Source: Parapedobacter pyrenivorans (GTDB lineage: Bacteria; Bacteroidota; Bacteroidia; Sphingobacteriales; Sphingobacteriaceae). Taken from it: a stretch of 64,000 nt of DNA. Below are positions 23,919-33,792 of the stretch, piece by piece (the first letter of the stretch is position 1; each line of letters begins with the position of its first letter). The notes under the pieces are model-generated. The model had not been told where the DNA came from. It saw nothing but the letters and a program-made list of their open reading frames with translations, and did not search any database. Where the stretch lies: assembly GCF_014636865.1 (NCBI RefSeq), contig NZ_BMER01000004.1, forward strand, positions 372,001-436,000. The letters run 5' to 3'. The translations under genes were made by a program, and so were the position numbers.

Positions 23919-26573
23919 ATGACAAGAAAAACCACTAAATGGACTGCATTGATTGCTGTTTTTTTAATGATCGGCAACTATTCCTGGGCACAGCGTACGC
24001 TTTCGGGAAAAGTGACTGACAGCGACGGACCTGTGGCCGGCGCAACGGTTCTAATCAGGGGTACCAATACCGCAACTGCAACGGATAGCGAGGGAAACTT
24101 TAGCCTTTCAACAGATCTCGAATCTGGGGAGATTGTAATCCGCATTCTTGGTTTTTCCAGCAAATCAATACCGTTTTCGTCACAAACGAGTTTGGGTACT
24201 ATTGTCCTCGTATCTTCCGATTCCCAATCGTTGGATGAGGTTATTGTAGTGGGCCGTGGGATTATCGACTTCGCTGAAGACCGCAAAACACCCATCGCGG
24301 TTTCTACGGTATCTCGAGCAGAGATACTGGATAAGGGGGTCGGCAATGTCGAGTTCCCTGAAATCATGAAGAACATCCCCTCGGTTTTTGTCACCAACCA
24401 AGCTGGTGGATTTGGCGACAGTCAGAATTTCCTACGAGGTTTTGACCAATCCAATACTGCCTACCTGCTCAATGGGCAGCCAATAAACGGCATGGAAGAT
24501 GGTAACATGTATTGGTCAAACTGGAGCTCCATTACAGATATTGCCAACGCTGTACAGGTGCAGCGTGGTTTGGGATCGTCTAAATTGGCCATATCTTCTG
24601 TGGGGGGTACCGTAAACATTGTTACCAAAGCCACCGACATGGAAGAGGGTGGATCCGTCCGTTTCATGACAGCTAATAATGGCTACGCAAAGGGTACCAT
24701 CGCATACAACACCGGACTCCGCGGAAAATGGGGCTTTTCTTTCTTGCTGGACTACTGGCGAGCAGACGCTAAATATGCCAAAGGTACCGCAGGTGAAGGC
24801 CAAAGCTATTTCTTCTCTGTGGGCTACAAGCCAAACGCGCGGCATAATATCAACTTTATGGTCTTCGGTGCCCCCCAATGGCACGATCAGAATTATTCAA
24901 AAGCCCTGTTAACCCGGTATAATACCGATGCAGAGAATAATCCCACGACCATCAATACACCAGGCTACGATATCACTGGCATCCGTGGAAATTCCAATTA
25001 TGGCTATTTAAATGGCAAAGGTCTGGCTATCCGGAAAAATTTTTATCATAAACCTGTGGCTAACTTAAACTGGGATTTTGATATCAGCGAAAAGTCGTCA
25101 TTATCTACCGTGCTCTATGCTTCGCTTGGTAGAGGCGGCGGTGTTGGGCCATTAGGAAACGGCTTGAGTTTCCTCGGTGAGCAATTCGGAGGTGGCGGAT
25201 ACCTACCTGATGGATCTATTAATTGGCAAGGCTTGGTAGATTATAACGCGGGGATAGGTGATGGAATTGGTCAAAATCGTACCGGCAGCATGTTGCGTGC
25301 CTCGGCGAACAACCATGCTTGGTATGGCTTGGTATCGAATTACAGCTTTGACACCCAAAACTATTTCACGTTCAATGTAGGGGCAGACATCCGGTTCTAT
25401 CGCGGTGATCATTTCCAGCAGTTGGTGGATAAATTGGGCCTCGAAGCGTGGAATGCGCCAAATACAAATCGTGGCGAAGGCGATTATCTCGTTTCTAAAA
25501 CATTTAAAGCGAATCCGTGGACAGCACTATTCAACCCCGCCGGCGAAGAATACCGGGTAGGCTATGACAACTCCGAGCAGATCAATTATCAAGGTGTTTT
25601 CGGCCAAGCGGAATTCAGTAATGAAATCGTTTCAGCCTTTATACAGGGTGCCGTTTCCAACCAATCGTATCAAAAATTTGATCGTTGGAATTATGAAGGT
25701 GGGCAAGCCGAGTCGCCCGTCGAAAATAAATTTGGATATAATGTAAAAGCGGGTGCGTCCTATAATTTTGTTGAAGGACATACCATTTTTGCCAATGCGG
25801 GGTTTTATTCTCGCCAGCCGTACCTAGACAATGTATTTGTTCAAAATACGGTTGACTTTACAGACCCTGTAGTAGAAAATGAAGAAATCCTTGGACTTGA
25901 AGCTGGGTATCGATTCGAAATCCCCAATTTTACAATCAACCTCAATGGTTACTATACCTCTTGGGCAAACCGCTTCCTGTTGCAGAGCGGCACATACGGC
26001 GATGATAATATCGAAGGCGCGTATCTACTCACGGGTATCACACAATTACACAAAGGGCTAGAACTGGACTTCCAAACCTATATCTTACCTGATTGGATGC
26101 TGCGTGGGTACGCGTCTATCGGCGATTGGCAATATGATGGCGACTCTCCTTTCCGTTTCCGCGAAGAGGTGGAATCACAAATCATCGGAACCGGTTACCT
26201 GCCTTTATCTGGCGTCAAAGTGGGCAACGCCCCCCAAACTTCCTTTGGATTGGGAACCAAGTACAAGATTCTTTCCGACTTATCGGTGGATGTAGACTTT
26301 AACTTCTATGATAATTTATACGGACAGGTAGATCCGGAAGACGTGGTTGGTGCGGTATTGGAAGGTGAAGTCTACGAGGCTGAGAAACTAGATGGTTTCG
26401 GAGTGGTGGATGCCGGTCTTTCATACACAATCCGATTCGGTGGCCAGCACCTGAAATTCCGCGGAAATGTATTTAATGTGTTCAATAAGGAATACTTTGG
26501 CCGGAAGGACGGATTTGGATATTTTTATGGGTTAGGCACCACGTGGAACGCCGGCCTCACGTATAGCTTCTAG
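23919..26573 (+). CDS. TonB-dependent outer-membrane receptor with CarboxypepD_reg-like N-terminus
   Basis: 884 residues. A signal peptide (to about residue 25, ending YSWAQ) is followed by a carboxypeptidase-regulatory-like beta-sandwich (TLSGKVTDSDGPVAGATV, residues 27-105), a plug domain (about 120-240, with FLRGFDQSNTAYLLNGQ and GTVNIVTKA) and a 22-strand barrel. The barrel ends in a C-terminal phenylalanine (LTYSF), as required for BamA insertion. It imports a ligand using TonB energy. It has no SusD partner and no TonB or ExbB gene nearby, which favours a siderophore or cofactor receptor over polysaccharide uptake; the ligand is unknown. The barrel N-terminal to mid-region is Gly/Asn/Tyr-rich as usual. 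Confidence 0.92.
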   Translation: MTRKTTKWTALIAVFLMIGNYSWAQRTLSGKVTDSDGPVAGATVLIRGTNTATATDSEGNFSLSTDLESGEIVIRILGFSSKSIPFSSQTSLGTIVLVSSDSQSLDEVIVVGRGIIDFAEDRKTPIAVSTVSRAEILDKGVGNVEFPEIMKNIPSVFVTNQAGGFGDSQNFLRGFDQSNTAYLLNGQPINGMEDGNMYWSNWSSITDIANAVQVQRGLGSSKLAISSVGGTVNIVTKATDMEEGGSVRFMTANNGYAKGTIAYNTGLRGKWGFSFLLDYWRADAKYAKGTAGEGQSYFFSVGYKPNARHNINFMVFGAPQWHDQNYSKALLTRYNTDAENNPTTINTPGYDITGIRGNSNYGYLNGKGLAIRKNFYHKPVANLNWDFDISEKSSLSTVLYASLGRGGGVGPLGNGLSFLGEQFGGGGYLPDGSINWQGLVDYNAGIGDGIGQNRTGSMLRASANNHAWYGLVSNYSFDTQNYFTFNVGADIRFYRGDHFQQLVDKLGLEAWNAPNTNRGEGDYLVSKTFKANPWTALFNPAGEEYRVGYDNSEQINYQGVFGQAEFSNEIVSAFIQGAVSNQSYQKFDRWNYEGGQAESPVENKFGYNVKAGASYNFVEGHTIFANAGFYSRQPYLDNVFVQNTVDFTDPVVENEEILGLEAGYRFEIPNFTINLNGYYTSWANRFLLQSGTYGDDNIEGAYLLTGITQLHKGLELDFQTYILPDWMLRGYASIGDWQYDGDSPFRFREEVESQIIGTGYLPLSGVKVGNAPQTSFGLGTKYKILSDLSVDVDFNFYDNLYGQVDPEDVVGAVLEGEVYEAEKLDGFGVVDAGLSYTIRFGGQHLKFRGNVFNVFNKEYFGRKDGFGYFYGLGTTWNAGLTYSF

Positions 26574-26600
26574 CAAAAGTTTTCGCTGCTCAAAAGAGAC

Positions 26601-26632
26601 AAGGTCATTCTTTAGTTGGAATGACCTTTTTT
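26601..26632 (+). terminator. Rho-independent terminator after the TonB receptor
   Basis: AAGGTCATTC (26601-26610) pairs with GAATGACCTT (26619-26628), eight-base loop, T-tract. Its last base touches the stop codon of the convergent MgtC gene. Confidence 0.9.
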
Positions 26633-27276
26633 CATGAATTATAATAAAATTCTTCGACATAGCCAAGGCCCATCAACTCATTATTGAACTGTTGCAAGTT
26701 TTTCCGGTCGGCGTTCAATTCGAAGACAACAGATAGCTTCCGGGCACGTTTGCTCACGGTTTTGCGTGTATGCTTGATAGCATGCTTATCCATTACACGT
26801 TTTAGGGCTTCGAGATGATCCGTGTCCATATCCTGGAAGACAACGAAAATGGTGCGCGTCAGGAACAATCGCTCCATAGCGCTTTCCACTTTGTTGAAAA
26901 CGGACAAGATAAGTACGGTAATCACGGAAATGGTAAGCGAAAGCCCATAGTAACCGATGCCTGCGGCCATTCCTATCCCCGCAACAACCCAGATCACAGC
27001 GGCTGTGGTAAGGCCCATAACGGAAAACTTATCCTTAAAAATCACCCCGGCCCCAATGAAACCGATACCTGTGATGATGTTCGCCGCAATCCGATCATCG
27101 CTGCCCACGCCATAGCGGGAAACCATGGTAAACGCAGTAGCGCCCAAGCAAATCAACACAATGGTGCGAAACCCTGCCGACTTATTCTTGTATTCGCGCT
27201 CCAGCCCTACCAAACTACCGGCAAGAATAGATATACCAATGGAAATCAAATCATTATCTTCGGGCAACAAATCCAT
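26632..27276 (-). CDS. MgtC/SapB-family membrane protein
   Basis: 214 residues. The N-terminal ~130 residues form about four helices with the family signature LAGSLVGLEREYKNKSAGFRT and GIGFIGAGVIFK. The C-terminal ~80 residues form a soluble ACT-like domain. MgtC proteins affect Mg2+ homeostasis and, in pathogens, the F1Fo ATP synthase; the role in free-living Bacteroidota is unclear. It is convergent with the TonB receptor and follows mutS2 on the same strand, with its own TAATTTTG element (27313-27320) 36 bases upstream. Confidence 0.87.
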   Translation of the reverse strand: MDLLPEDNDLISIGISILAGSLVGLEREYKNKSAGFRTIVLICLGATAFTMVSRYGVGSDDRIAANIITGIGFIGAGVIFKDKFSVMGLTTAAVIWVVAGIGMAAGIGYYGLSLTISVITVLILSVFNKVESAMERLFLTRTIFVVFQDMDTDHLEALKRVMDKHAIKHTRKTVSKRARKLSVVFELNADRKNLQQFNNELMGLGYVEEFYYNS

Positions 27277-27312
27277 ATCTTTACTGGTTATTAACGATCA
27301 TTTTCAAATCTC

Positions 27313-27320
27313 CAAAATTA
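27313..27320 (-). promoter_or_regulatory. Minus-7 promoter element of the MgtC gene
   Basis: Minus-strand TAATTTTG located between the mutS2 stop and the MgtC start, 36 bases before the ATG. Confidence 0.55.
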
Positions 27321-27321
27321 G

Positions 27322-29697
27322 CTAATCCAAATACGCATACGTTATCCCCTCACCTCCCCTGTCTGCGTGTTCATCCTCCATGCGCGTCACTTCACCGTAT
27401 TTGCGTAGGTATTCCCGAATAAATTTACGTAAAATCCCGTCACCTTTACCATGTACGATTTTAAGGCTTGGAAAACCCATCATCACTGCTTTATCCAAGT
27501 ATTTTTCGATTTGGTACAGCGCGGCTTCCGTACGCATACCACGAACATCCACTTCCGGGCGGAAATTAGCCACATCGTCTGTAATTTTTCCATGGTGGGT
27601 TTGGCGCGAACGTGTCTGCGCATGCTTCTTATCGATACGGACAACATTGTTCCATTTCTGCACCGTACGTAGATCGCCCATGGCTAGTACCACATTGTTT
27701 TTAGCCGTGCTGATTACTTGTGCTTCGTTATCTGTACCTAATATTTTAACCCAATCACCAACTTGGATAGCAACTGGTTCCTGCGGACTTCGTTTGGAAG
27801 CCTCCGGTTGCTCGTGATTGCCGATATTGCGGTTCAACCCCTCGCTCAACTGTTTACGAAGCGCTTTGGTTTTCTCCTTATCCGCTTGGCTTTCACGAAT
27901 GCCCGAAATTGTGTTCTCCACTAATTTGTTGGCATTACGGATAATTTCACGGGCTTCTTCCCGAGCTTTACTGATAATGGTCTTTTTGTTTTCCTCAAGA
28001 TAGGTCTGTAAGGTTTCGTTTTCTTCTTTCAGCCGAGCTAGTTGCTTTTCCTTCTGGCCGATAGCTATTTTTGCGTCATGTATTTCTTTTTTGTCACGCT
28101 CCAAATCGACCAACAACGTATCCACTTTCTTTTGCTGTACCCCTATCTTCTGCTTAGCGGCTTTAAGAATATCCCCGCTCAATCCTATCTTTTGCGCAAT
28201 CTCGAAGGCGTACGAGCTGCCCGGTTTACCCGTTTGTAAAATGTATAACGGCCGCATAGCCAAGTTATCAAACAGCATGGAAGCGTTCTCCACCCCATCA
28301 GTATTGCTGGCAAAAACCTTCAAATTGGAATAGTGGGTGGTAACTACCCCCCTCGCCCCCTTACGATGGAGCATCTCCAATACTGCCTCAGCAATTGGTC
28401 CGCCGAAAAGCGGGTCCGTACCCGTGCCAAACTCATCAATAAGTACCAGTGTTCTGGCATCGGCGTGTTCGGAAAAATACTTCATCTTTGAAAGATGTGC
28501 ACTATAGGTACTGAGATCACTTTCAATCGATTGGTCATCACCAATATCGGCGAATACCTGTCTAAATATACCTATCCGAGATGTTGGATCGGCTGGGATC
28601 AGCAAGCCTGCCTGAACCATCAATTGCAACAACCCGATGGTTTTCATACACACAGACTTACCACCTGCATTGGGGCCAGATACGACAATGATCCGATCTT
28701 GGCTATCGATTTTTACATTCAACGGTACCACAGTCTGTTTGGTACTTCTGAAATTGAGTAATAATAACGGGTGACGCGCATTGACCATTGACGTCGAGGC
28801 ATCCTTGCTCAGCTCCGGCATATTCCCTTCGATGTCTGTCGCAAATAGTGCCTTCGCACGAACGAAATCTACCTTGCTCATCAAGTGATGGTAGTCGATC
28901 AACAGCGGTACATGTGGCCGGAGTTCGTCTGTAAGGGCGGTTAAAATACGGACAATTTCACGTCGCTTCTCAAATTCAAGGTCGCGTACCTTATTGTTTA
29001 GGTGGAATACCTCTTCCGGTTCGATATAAGCAGTTTGCCCGGTAGCCGACTCGTCATGTATCCAACCTTTTATTTTGCGTTTGCTTTCGGCTAATATGGG
29101 AATACATAGCCTACCGTCTCGAACAGTCAGATTGCCATCCGCCGTCCAGCCATTCTGCTGCGCGGTCCGAAACACCTGGTCAATACGTTTCCGGGCCTCT
29201 TGTTCTGCCTTGGCAATACCTGAATTAATTTCAGCCAATGTTGACGAAGCATTAGGTTTAACCTTTCCTTTTGCGTCAATAACCCGCTCAATCGCCACGA
29301 CGATGTCCTTCTCAATTGGAAGGTGTTCAAATAGCGCTTCGAGATTAGGATACTGGCCATTTCGTTCATTGAAATACCGGATAATAGCAAATACGGTCTT
29401 TAGGGAAAGTAGTACATAAAAGAATTCTTCTTCTGATAAAAAAGTACCTACCACCCGTGCTTTTTCGGCCAACGGCCTGATAGGATATAGGTGATCCACA
29501 GGTAGCGGTGCGTCATTTTCGAGTAGATCCTTAAATTCCGCGGCTTGCCTTAAGAACTTGTCGATTTGGTCAAAGCGGGTTTGGGGTTGTATTCGACCCA
29601 CCAGCTCCTTTCCGGCTTCACTTAAGCATTTTGATGCAATCAGTGTTTTGATGTCGGCAAAGCCAAGCTTTTCTATGGCGTTATCCGGATACGTCAT
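27322..29697 (-). CDS. mutS2: Endonuclease MutS2
   Basis: 791 residues from the ATG at 29697, reading MTYPDNAIEKLGFADIK; the frame extends 41 codons upstream but only into the overlapping lipoprotein gene. MutS family ATPase without mismatch-recognition domain: Walker A VVSGPNAGGKSVCMKT, Walker B LVLIDEFGTGTDPLFGG, then a long Lys/Glu-rich coiled coil (about residues 500-620) and a C-terminal Smr nuclease domain (VDVRGMRTEAALYQIEKYL, IVHGKGDGILRK). It acts in suppression of homologous recombination or in ribosome-collision rescue, depending on the species. The start lies one base after the upstream stop (TAATATG), so translation is coupled. Confidence 0.94.
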   Translation of the reverse strand: MTYPDNAIEKLGFADIKTLIASKCLSEAGKELVGRIQPQTRFDQIDKFLRQAAEFKDLLENDAPLPVDHLYPIRPLAEKARVVGTFLSEEEFFYVLLSLKTVFAIIRYFNERNGQYPNLEALFEHLPIEKDIVVAIERVIDAKGKVKPNASSTLAEINSGIAKAEQEARKRIDQVFRTAQQNGWTADGNLTVRDGRLCIPILAESKRKIKGWIHDESATGQTAYIEPEEVFHLNNKVRDLEFEKRREIVRILTALTDELRPHVPLLIDYHHLMSKVDFVRAKALFATDIEGNMPELSKDASTSMVNARHPLLLLNFRSTKQTVVPLNVKIDSQDRIIVVSGPNAGGKSVCMKTIGLLQLMVQAGLLIPADPTSRIGIFRQVFADIGDDQSIESDLSTYSAHLSKMKYFSEHADARTLVLIDEFGTGTDPLFGGPIAEAVLEMLHRKGARGVVTTHYSNLKVFASNTDGVENASMLFDNLAMRPLYILQTGKPGSSYAFEIAQKIGLSGDILKAAKQKIGVQQKKVDTLLVDLERDKKEIHDAKIAIGQKEKQLARLKEENETLQTYLEENKKTIISKAREEAREIIRNANKLVENTISGIRESQADKEKTKALRKQLSEGLNRNIGNHEQPEASKRSPQEPVAIQVGDWVKILGTDNEAQVISTAKNNVVLAMGDLRTVQKWNNVVRIDKKHAQTRSRQTHHGKITDDVANFRPEVDVRGMRTEAALYQIEKYLDKAVMMGFPSLKIVHGKGDGILRKFIREYLRKYGEVTRMEDEHADRGGEGITYAYLD

Positions 29698-29698
29698 A

Positions 29699-30364
29699 TT
29701 ATTTAATCTTTTGGAAAGGTCGTAATACCGGTTTGGGCTCATCCGGCACTTTTGGCGCAGGCTTTTGAGGCGGCGGCATTGGATTTGGGATCTGCGGACG
29801 TATACTACCCAACTCAACATCGCTCAAACCGACGGCTTTTAACATTCGGTCTCTCAGGGTTAAATATGTCACGGAGTCCGGCTTGCCATATAGGCTATCC
29901 GGGGCGTGCAAATAGAGCAAGTAGCGCTTGCGTTTAAAATCCAGCGAATCGCGAGCTATCCGTCGTAAACTATCTGTCCGTTTTGCATTAATCACCGAAT
30001 CTGCACGACGTTGTGCTGCGTATTTTTCTTCAATTGCCTTTTGCTCGGCCATATTTAGCGCTTCCAATTTCTTTTCGATAGCGATATATAGCTCATTCAT
30101 CATATATGGGCGCGTCGAATAAAATGTAACACTTTGCTCAAATGTGGTGGAATCAATACCATACCGATTGAAAATTGCAGCGTAATACGCATCACGGTGA
30201 GCCCGTGCGGAATCTATAGGCATAGCTGCCAGTTGTCCGTCAGCCAAATGCATATCCAACAATAATGCAGACATCTGCTGCTGAGGAACCACTTCCTTAG
30301 GTAATTTCTCCCCGCAAGCGATAACCAAAAATAAAATCACTAATCCAATTAGTGCCAGCCGCAT
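29699..30364 (-). CDS. DUF4296-domain lipoprotein
   Basis: 221 residues. The lipoprotein signal is clear (LIGLVILFLVIACGE, Cys near residue 17). A DUF4296 domain follows, with the motif LLLDMHLADGQLA and IFNRYGIDSTTFEQSVTFY. A highly charged helical segment (about residues 105-150) and a Pro-rich tail (NPMPPPQKPAPK) complete the protein. DUF4296 is Bacteroidota-specific and of unknown function. Its stop is one base before the mutS2 ATG. Confidence 0.85.
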   Translation of the reverse strand: MRLALIGLVILFLVIACGEKLPKEVVPQQQMSALLLDMHLADGQLAAMPIDSARAHRDAYYAAIFNRYGIDSTTFEQSVTFYSTRPYMMNELYIAIEKKLEALNMAEQKAIEEKYAAQRRADSVINAKRTDSLRRIARDSLDFKRKRYLLYLHAPDSLYGKPDSVTYLTLRDRMLKAVGLSDVELGSIRPQIPNPMPPPQKPAPKVPDEPKPVLRPFQKIK

Positions 30365-30432
30365 ACGATTACCTCAACTCATTTAACCACTACTATCCTT
30401 TGGGTATCTCAACCGATTCAAGCGCGCCACTA

Positions 30433-30463
30433 TTGATGGATACCCACAGGTTTTGTAGTTTTG
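30433..30463 (+). promoter_or_regulatory. Promoter of yggS
   Basis: TTG (30433-30435), 20-base spacer, TAGTTTTG (30456-30463), then 29 bases to the ATG at 30493. Confidence 0.68.
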
Positions 30464-30492
30464 TGCAAACTTACAAAAATAGGACCGGATTT

Positions 30493-31158
30493 ATGGACGT
30501 CGCTGATCAGATTAAAACCATTAAAGAAGAGTTAAACCGTTTAGACGTAACGTTAGTTGCCGTTTCCAAGACGAAATCCCTGGAAGATATTATGGCGGCT
30601 TATGATGCCGAACAACGGATCTTTGGGGAAAACGTCGTACAGGAATTGGTTGGAAAATATGAAGCGCTTCCGAAAGATATCAAATGGCACCTCATTGGCC
30701 ACTTACAAAGCAATAAGGTGAAGTATATCGCCCCCTTTGTTGCCTTAATTCATTCGGTAGACAGTATAAAGTTGCTTAAAGAGATCAATAAGCAGGCGCA
30801 TAAACACAATCGCACCATCGACTGCCTGCTGCAGGTGCATATCGCTGCCGAAGACACTAAATTCGGACTCGACCATGTAGAGCTCATCGAGTTGTTGCGC
30901 TCTCCAGAGCTCGCTCAACTCAATAATGTTCGGATCAGAGGGCTGATGGGCATCGCAACGAATACACCCAACGAGAAGGAAATTAAGGAAGAATTCCGAG
31001 AACTGAAATCGCTATATGACGGTATTAAGTCTAGCTTTTTTGGCGAAAAGCCTTCCTTTGACATACTCTCCATGGGCATGTCATCAGACTATAAAATCGC
31101 TATCGAACAGGGTTGCACCATGGTAAGGCTCGGAAGCACAATCTTTGGCGGTCGGTAA
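30493..31158 (+). CDS. yggS: YggS/PLPBP-family pyridoxal phosphate homeostasis protein
   Basis: 221 residues from the ATG at 30493; the 47 codons upstream in frame contain the promoter and are not coding. It is a single-domain alanine-racemase-like TIM barrel. The PLP lysine lies in LVAVSKTKSLEDI, with GENVVQELVGK, WHLIGHLQSNKVKYI, and the phosphate-binding end LSMGMSSDYKIAIEQG followed by MVRLGSTIFG. It buffers free PLP and has no known catalytic activity. It starts a co-directional run to the acetyltransferase, a lipoprotein and aspartate kinase. Confidence 0.94.
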   Translation: MDVADQIKTIKEELNRLDVTLVAVSKTKSLEDIMAAYDAEQRIFGENVVQELVGKYEALPKDIKWHLIGHLQSNKVKYIAPFVALIHSVDSIKLLKEINKQAHKHNRTIDCLLQVHIAAEDTKFGLDHVELIELLRSPELAQLNNVRIRGLMGIATNTPNEKEIKEEFRELKSLYDGIKSSFFGEKPSFDILSMGMSSDYKIAIEQGCTMVRLGSTIFGGR

Positions 31159-31204
31159 TTGAGAAACTGAGACGGGTGCGGAAGTAACGGAACACAGCTG
31201 GAAA

Positions 31205-31654
31205 ATGAACATCATCATACGCAAGGCGGCAGCAACAGACTGTCCGCAGATGCTTGAGCTAGTCAAAGAACTTGCACGATATGAAAAAGCGCCCAATGAG
31301 GTGACGGTGAGTCTTTCGGAATTTATCGATGCGGGTTTTGGCATAGCACCGGTCTGGGAGGCTTTTGTAGCTGAAATCGACGGATATATTGTGGGTATTT
31401 CCCTTTTCTACATTCGATATTCTACATGGAAGGGCCGCAGACTTTACCTTGAGGATATCGTCGTTACCGAATCCATGCGTGGAAAAGGTATTGGCAAATT
31501 ATTGTTTGATGAAACTTGGGCACTATGCAAGGATAGGAACTATAGTGGGATGGTCTGGCAGGTTTTGGCGTGGAATGAACCCGCTATTAACTTCTACAAA
31601 AAATATGGTGCAACTTTTGACGGGGAATGGATGAATGTTTCATTGGATGGGTAA
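31205..31654 (+). CDS. GNAT-family N-acetyltransferase (diamine/SSAT-like)
   Basis: 149 residues, GCN5-related fold: IIIRKAAATDCPQMLELV at the start, central beta strands with GRRLYLEDIVVTESMRGKGIGKLL (acetyl-CoA pyrophosphate loop, R-G-K-G-I-G-K) and the C-terminal WNEPAINFYKKYGA. LYLEDIVV and the AIN-FY segment resemble spermidine/spermine-type acetyltransferases, so a polyamine or thialysine substrate is possible but unproven. It follows yggS by 46 bases. Confidence 0.88.
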   Translation: MNIIIRKAAATDCPQMLELVKELARYEKAPNEVTVSLSEFIDAGFGIAPVWEAFVAEIDGYIVGISLFYIRYSTWKGRRLYLEDIVVTESMRGKGIGKLLFDETWALCKDRNYSGMVWQVLAWNEPAINFYKKYGATFDGEWMNVSLDG

Positions 31655-31688
31655 GGCGCACGCCCAAATTTTAATTAAAAGTAAAAGC

Positions 31689-32495
31689 ATGAAATTAAGT
31701 AAACTGTACATTCTTTTTTTTATATGCCTCAATTCCCTTTTGATAGGTTCTTGCCAATTCAACACAACCGATCGGGATACACGGCAACAAAAGCCTGTAA
31801 TGGATACCTTGGCCTATGAATACAAGGACTACATCAAGTTCAGTGAGAACGTGATGAGAACTACCGAAACCACAGACACCACTTTTTTCGCCGTTTCATA
31901 TCCCATATTCCAAGATTCAGCTGTAAATCGTTTCGTGCAGACGGTACTATTGGGCAGCGATACGACGACAGTGGAAAAATCCGCCCACTCATTTATCAGC
32001 GAATTTGATAATTTTTATCAGTCTGATCCTTTTCCACGCGTTTGGACGTCAGAATCCCACGCCAGCGTGTATGCTATCAGCCCTTCGTATTTGGCCCTAG
32101 TTGTTAAGGCGTACAGCTATACAGGTGGTGCGCATGGTAATTATGCCACGATCTTCAAGCATTACGACATTCCGAATCACGAATCGTTGATACTCGATGA
32201 TATCGTCGCCAAGCCGTTCCAGAACGAGTTAGCAGCTGTTGCCGAGCGCTATTTCCGTAAAGCGGAGGGCCTTAAGGTAGATCAGTCTCTTGAAGACCAG
32301 TACTTCTTTGATCAAGGCCGGTTTAGCATTCCGGACAATTTTGCACTAGAGCGTGATAGCATGCTCTTCCTGTATAATATTTATGAAATAAAGCCCTACG
32401 TAAATGGGCAGACTGAACTCCGCATTCCCTATTCAGAGGTTGAACGATTATTGACAGACCGTGCAAAACGGATCGTCGCTGAACTAAACATGTAA
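31689..32495 (+). CDS. DUF4163/DUF3298-domain lipoprotein
   Basis: 268 residues from the ATG at 31689, where a lipoprotein signal begins (LYILFFICLNSLLIGSCQ, Cys about residue 22); an in-frame ATG 18 codons upstream lies in the acetyltransferase gene and lacks a signal. The domain resembles the periplasmic part of RsiV: YSYTGGAHGNYATIF and HYDIPNHESLILDDIV are the conserved pieces. RsiV-type domains can bind lysozyme; no such role is shown here. It ends ten bases before the aspartate kinase gene. Confidence 0.82.
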   Translation: MKLSKLYILFFICLNSLLIGSCQFNTTDRDTRQQKPVMDTLAYEYKDYIKFSENVMRTTETTDTTFFAVSYPIFQDSAVNRFVQTVLLGSDTTTVEKSAHSFISEFDNFYQSDPFPRVWTSESHASVYAISPSYLALVVKAYSYTGGAHGNYATIFKHYDIPNHESLILDDIVAKPFQNELAAVAERYFRKAEGLKVDQSLEDQYFFDQGRFSIPDNFALERDSMLFLYNIYEIKPYVNGQTELRIPYSEVERLLTDRAKRIVAELNM

Positions 32496-32505
32496 GCTGA
32501 CCTTA

Positions 32506-33768
32506 ATGCAAGTATTCAAATTTGGAGGGGCATCTGTCAAAGATGCCGACGGTGTGGTAAACCTCGGCCGTATTGTTTCGGCTTATCGAGGCCACCAGCT
32601 ATTAATTGTGGTTTCGGCCATGGGCAAAACCACAAATCTGCTTGAGCGCCTTGTTCAGCAGTATTTCACACAGGCAGATGACACCTATGATTTGTTGCAG
32701 CAAGCGAAGCGCTACCATGAGGATATTGTCCAGGCATTATTTCCAGATGGCAATCACCCAGTATATAACGAAGTCGCCAACCGTTTCGTAGAGATTGAAT
32801 GGATATTGGAAGAACCCCCGATGGATCCATACGACTACTTATATGATCAGATCGTTGCCGTTGGGGAATTGGTTTCCACAACGATCATTAGCCATTATCT
32901 CCATGCAATCGGATTAACGACCAAATGGCTGGATGCGAGGGATTACATTTTAACCGATAACACGCACCGGGAAGGCCGCGTAGCCTGGGAGGCTACGGAA
33001 GCACGCATCCAGGACAACCTACCAGACTTACTGGAGCACCAACTGTTGGTCACCCAGGGCTTCATAGGCTCTACTTCTGAAAATTTCACCACAACATTGG
33101 GCCGTGAGGGTTCGGATTATTCCGCAGCCATTTTTGCAGCTTGCCTCGGTGCTGAAAGCGTAACGATATGGAAAGATGTACCCGGCGTATTGAATGCCGA
33201 TCCCAAATGGTTCGACCAAACCGAACTCATTCCCGAACTTTCGTATCTGGACGCCATCGAGCTGACCTACTATGGTGCCACCGTGATTCATCCCAAAACG
33301 ATCAAACCTTTACAAAACAAAAATATTACGCTTCATGTAAAGTCTTTCATCGACATTGAAAATGGAGGCACGCAAATCAGGAGCACAAAAGAATCATTAC
33401 CTGTGCCTTCCTTTATCTTTAAGGTAAATCAAGTACTAATTTCTATTCTGCCCAAGGATTTCTCCTTTATTGTCGAAGACAACCTAAGTGATATTTTCAG
33501 TCGCTTCCATGCCCATAAAATCAAGGTAAACATGATGCATAACAGCGCCGTGAGTTTTTCGGTAAGTATCGACAATACGGGGGATAACGTAGAGGCGTTA
33601 CTTCTGGATCTCCGGTCGCGCTATGACATAAGACATCAAATTGGTCTGGAACTCATTACTATACGATATTACAATCAGCAAACCATCGCACGCGTCTTGG
33701 TTGAAAAGGAAATTATCATGGAGCTCAAAGACAGCTATACCTGCCAGCTTTTAGTACGTAAATTATAG
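32506..33768 (+). CDS. lysC: Aspartate kinase (monofunctional)
   Basis: 420 residues. It phosphorylates aspartate, the first step to lysine, threonine, methionine and diaminopimelate. The N-terminal kinase motif is VFKFGGASVKDADGVVN (KFGGxSV), with LLIVVSAMGKTTNLL, LGREGSDYSAAIFAACL and WKDVPGVLNADPK. A short C-terminal ACT region of about 130 residues follows for feedback control. No homoserine dehydrogenase is fused. Together with dapA (54446) it represents the lysine/diaminopimelate path in this window. Confidence 0.93.
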   Translation: MQVFKFGGASVKDADGVVNLGRIVSAYRGHQLLIVVSAMGKTTNLLERLVQQYFTQADDTYDLLQQAKRYHEDIVQALFPDGNHPVYNEVANRFVEIEWILEEPPMDPYDYLYDQIVAVGELVSTTIISHYLHAIGLTTKWLDARDYILTDNTHREGRVAWEATEARIQDNLPDLLEHQLLVTQGFIGSTSENFTTTLGREGSDYSAAIFAACLGAESVTIWKDVPGVLNADPKWFDQTELIPELSYLDAIELTYYGATVIHPKTIKPLQNKNITLHVKSFIDIENGGTQIRSTKESLPVPSFIFKVNQVLISILPKDFSFIVEDNLSDIFSRFHAHKIKVNMMHNSAVSFSVSIDNTGDNVEALLLDLRSRYDIRHQIGLELITIRYYNQQTIARVLVEKEIIMELKDSYTCQLLVRKL

Positions 33769-33779
33769 TCATAAACACT

Positions 33780-33787
33780 TACCTTTG
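33780..33787 (+). promoter_or_regulatory. Minus-7 promoter element of the thioredoxin-like lipoprotein gene
   Basis: TACCTTTG, exact consensus, five bases (CATTC) before the ATG at 33793; implies a leaderless or nearly leaderless mRNA. Confidence 0.62.
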
Positions 33788-33792
33788 CATTC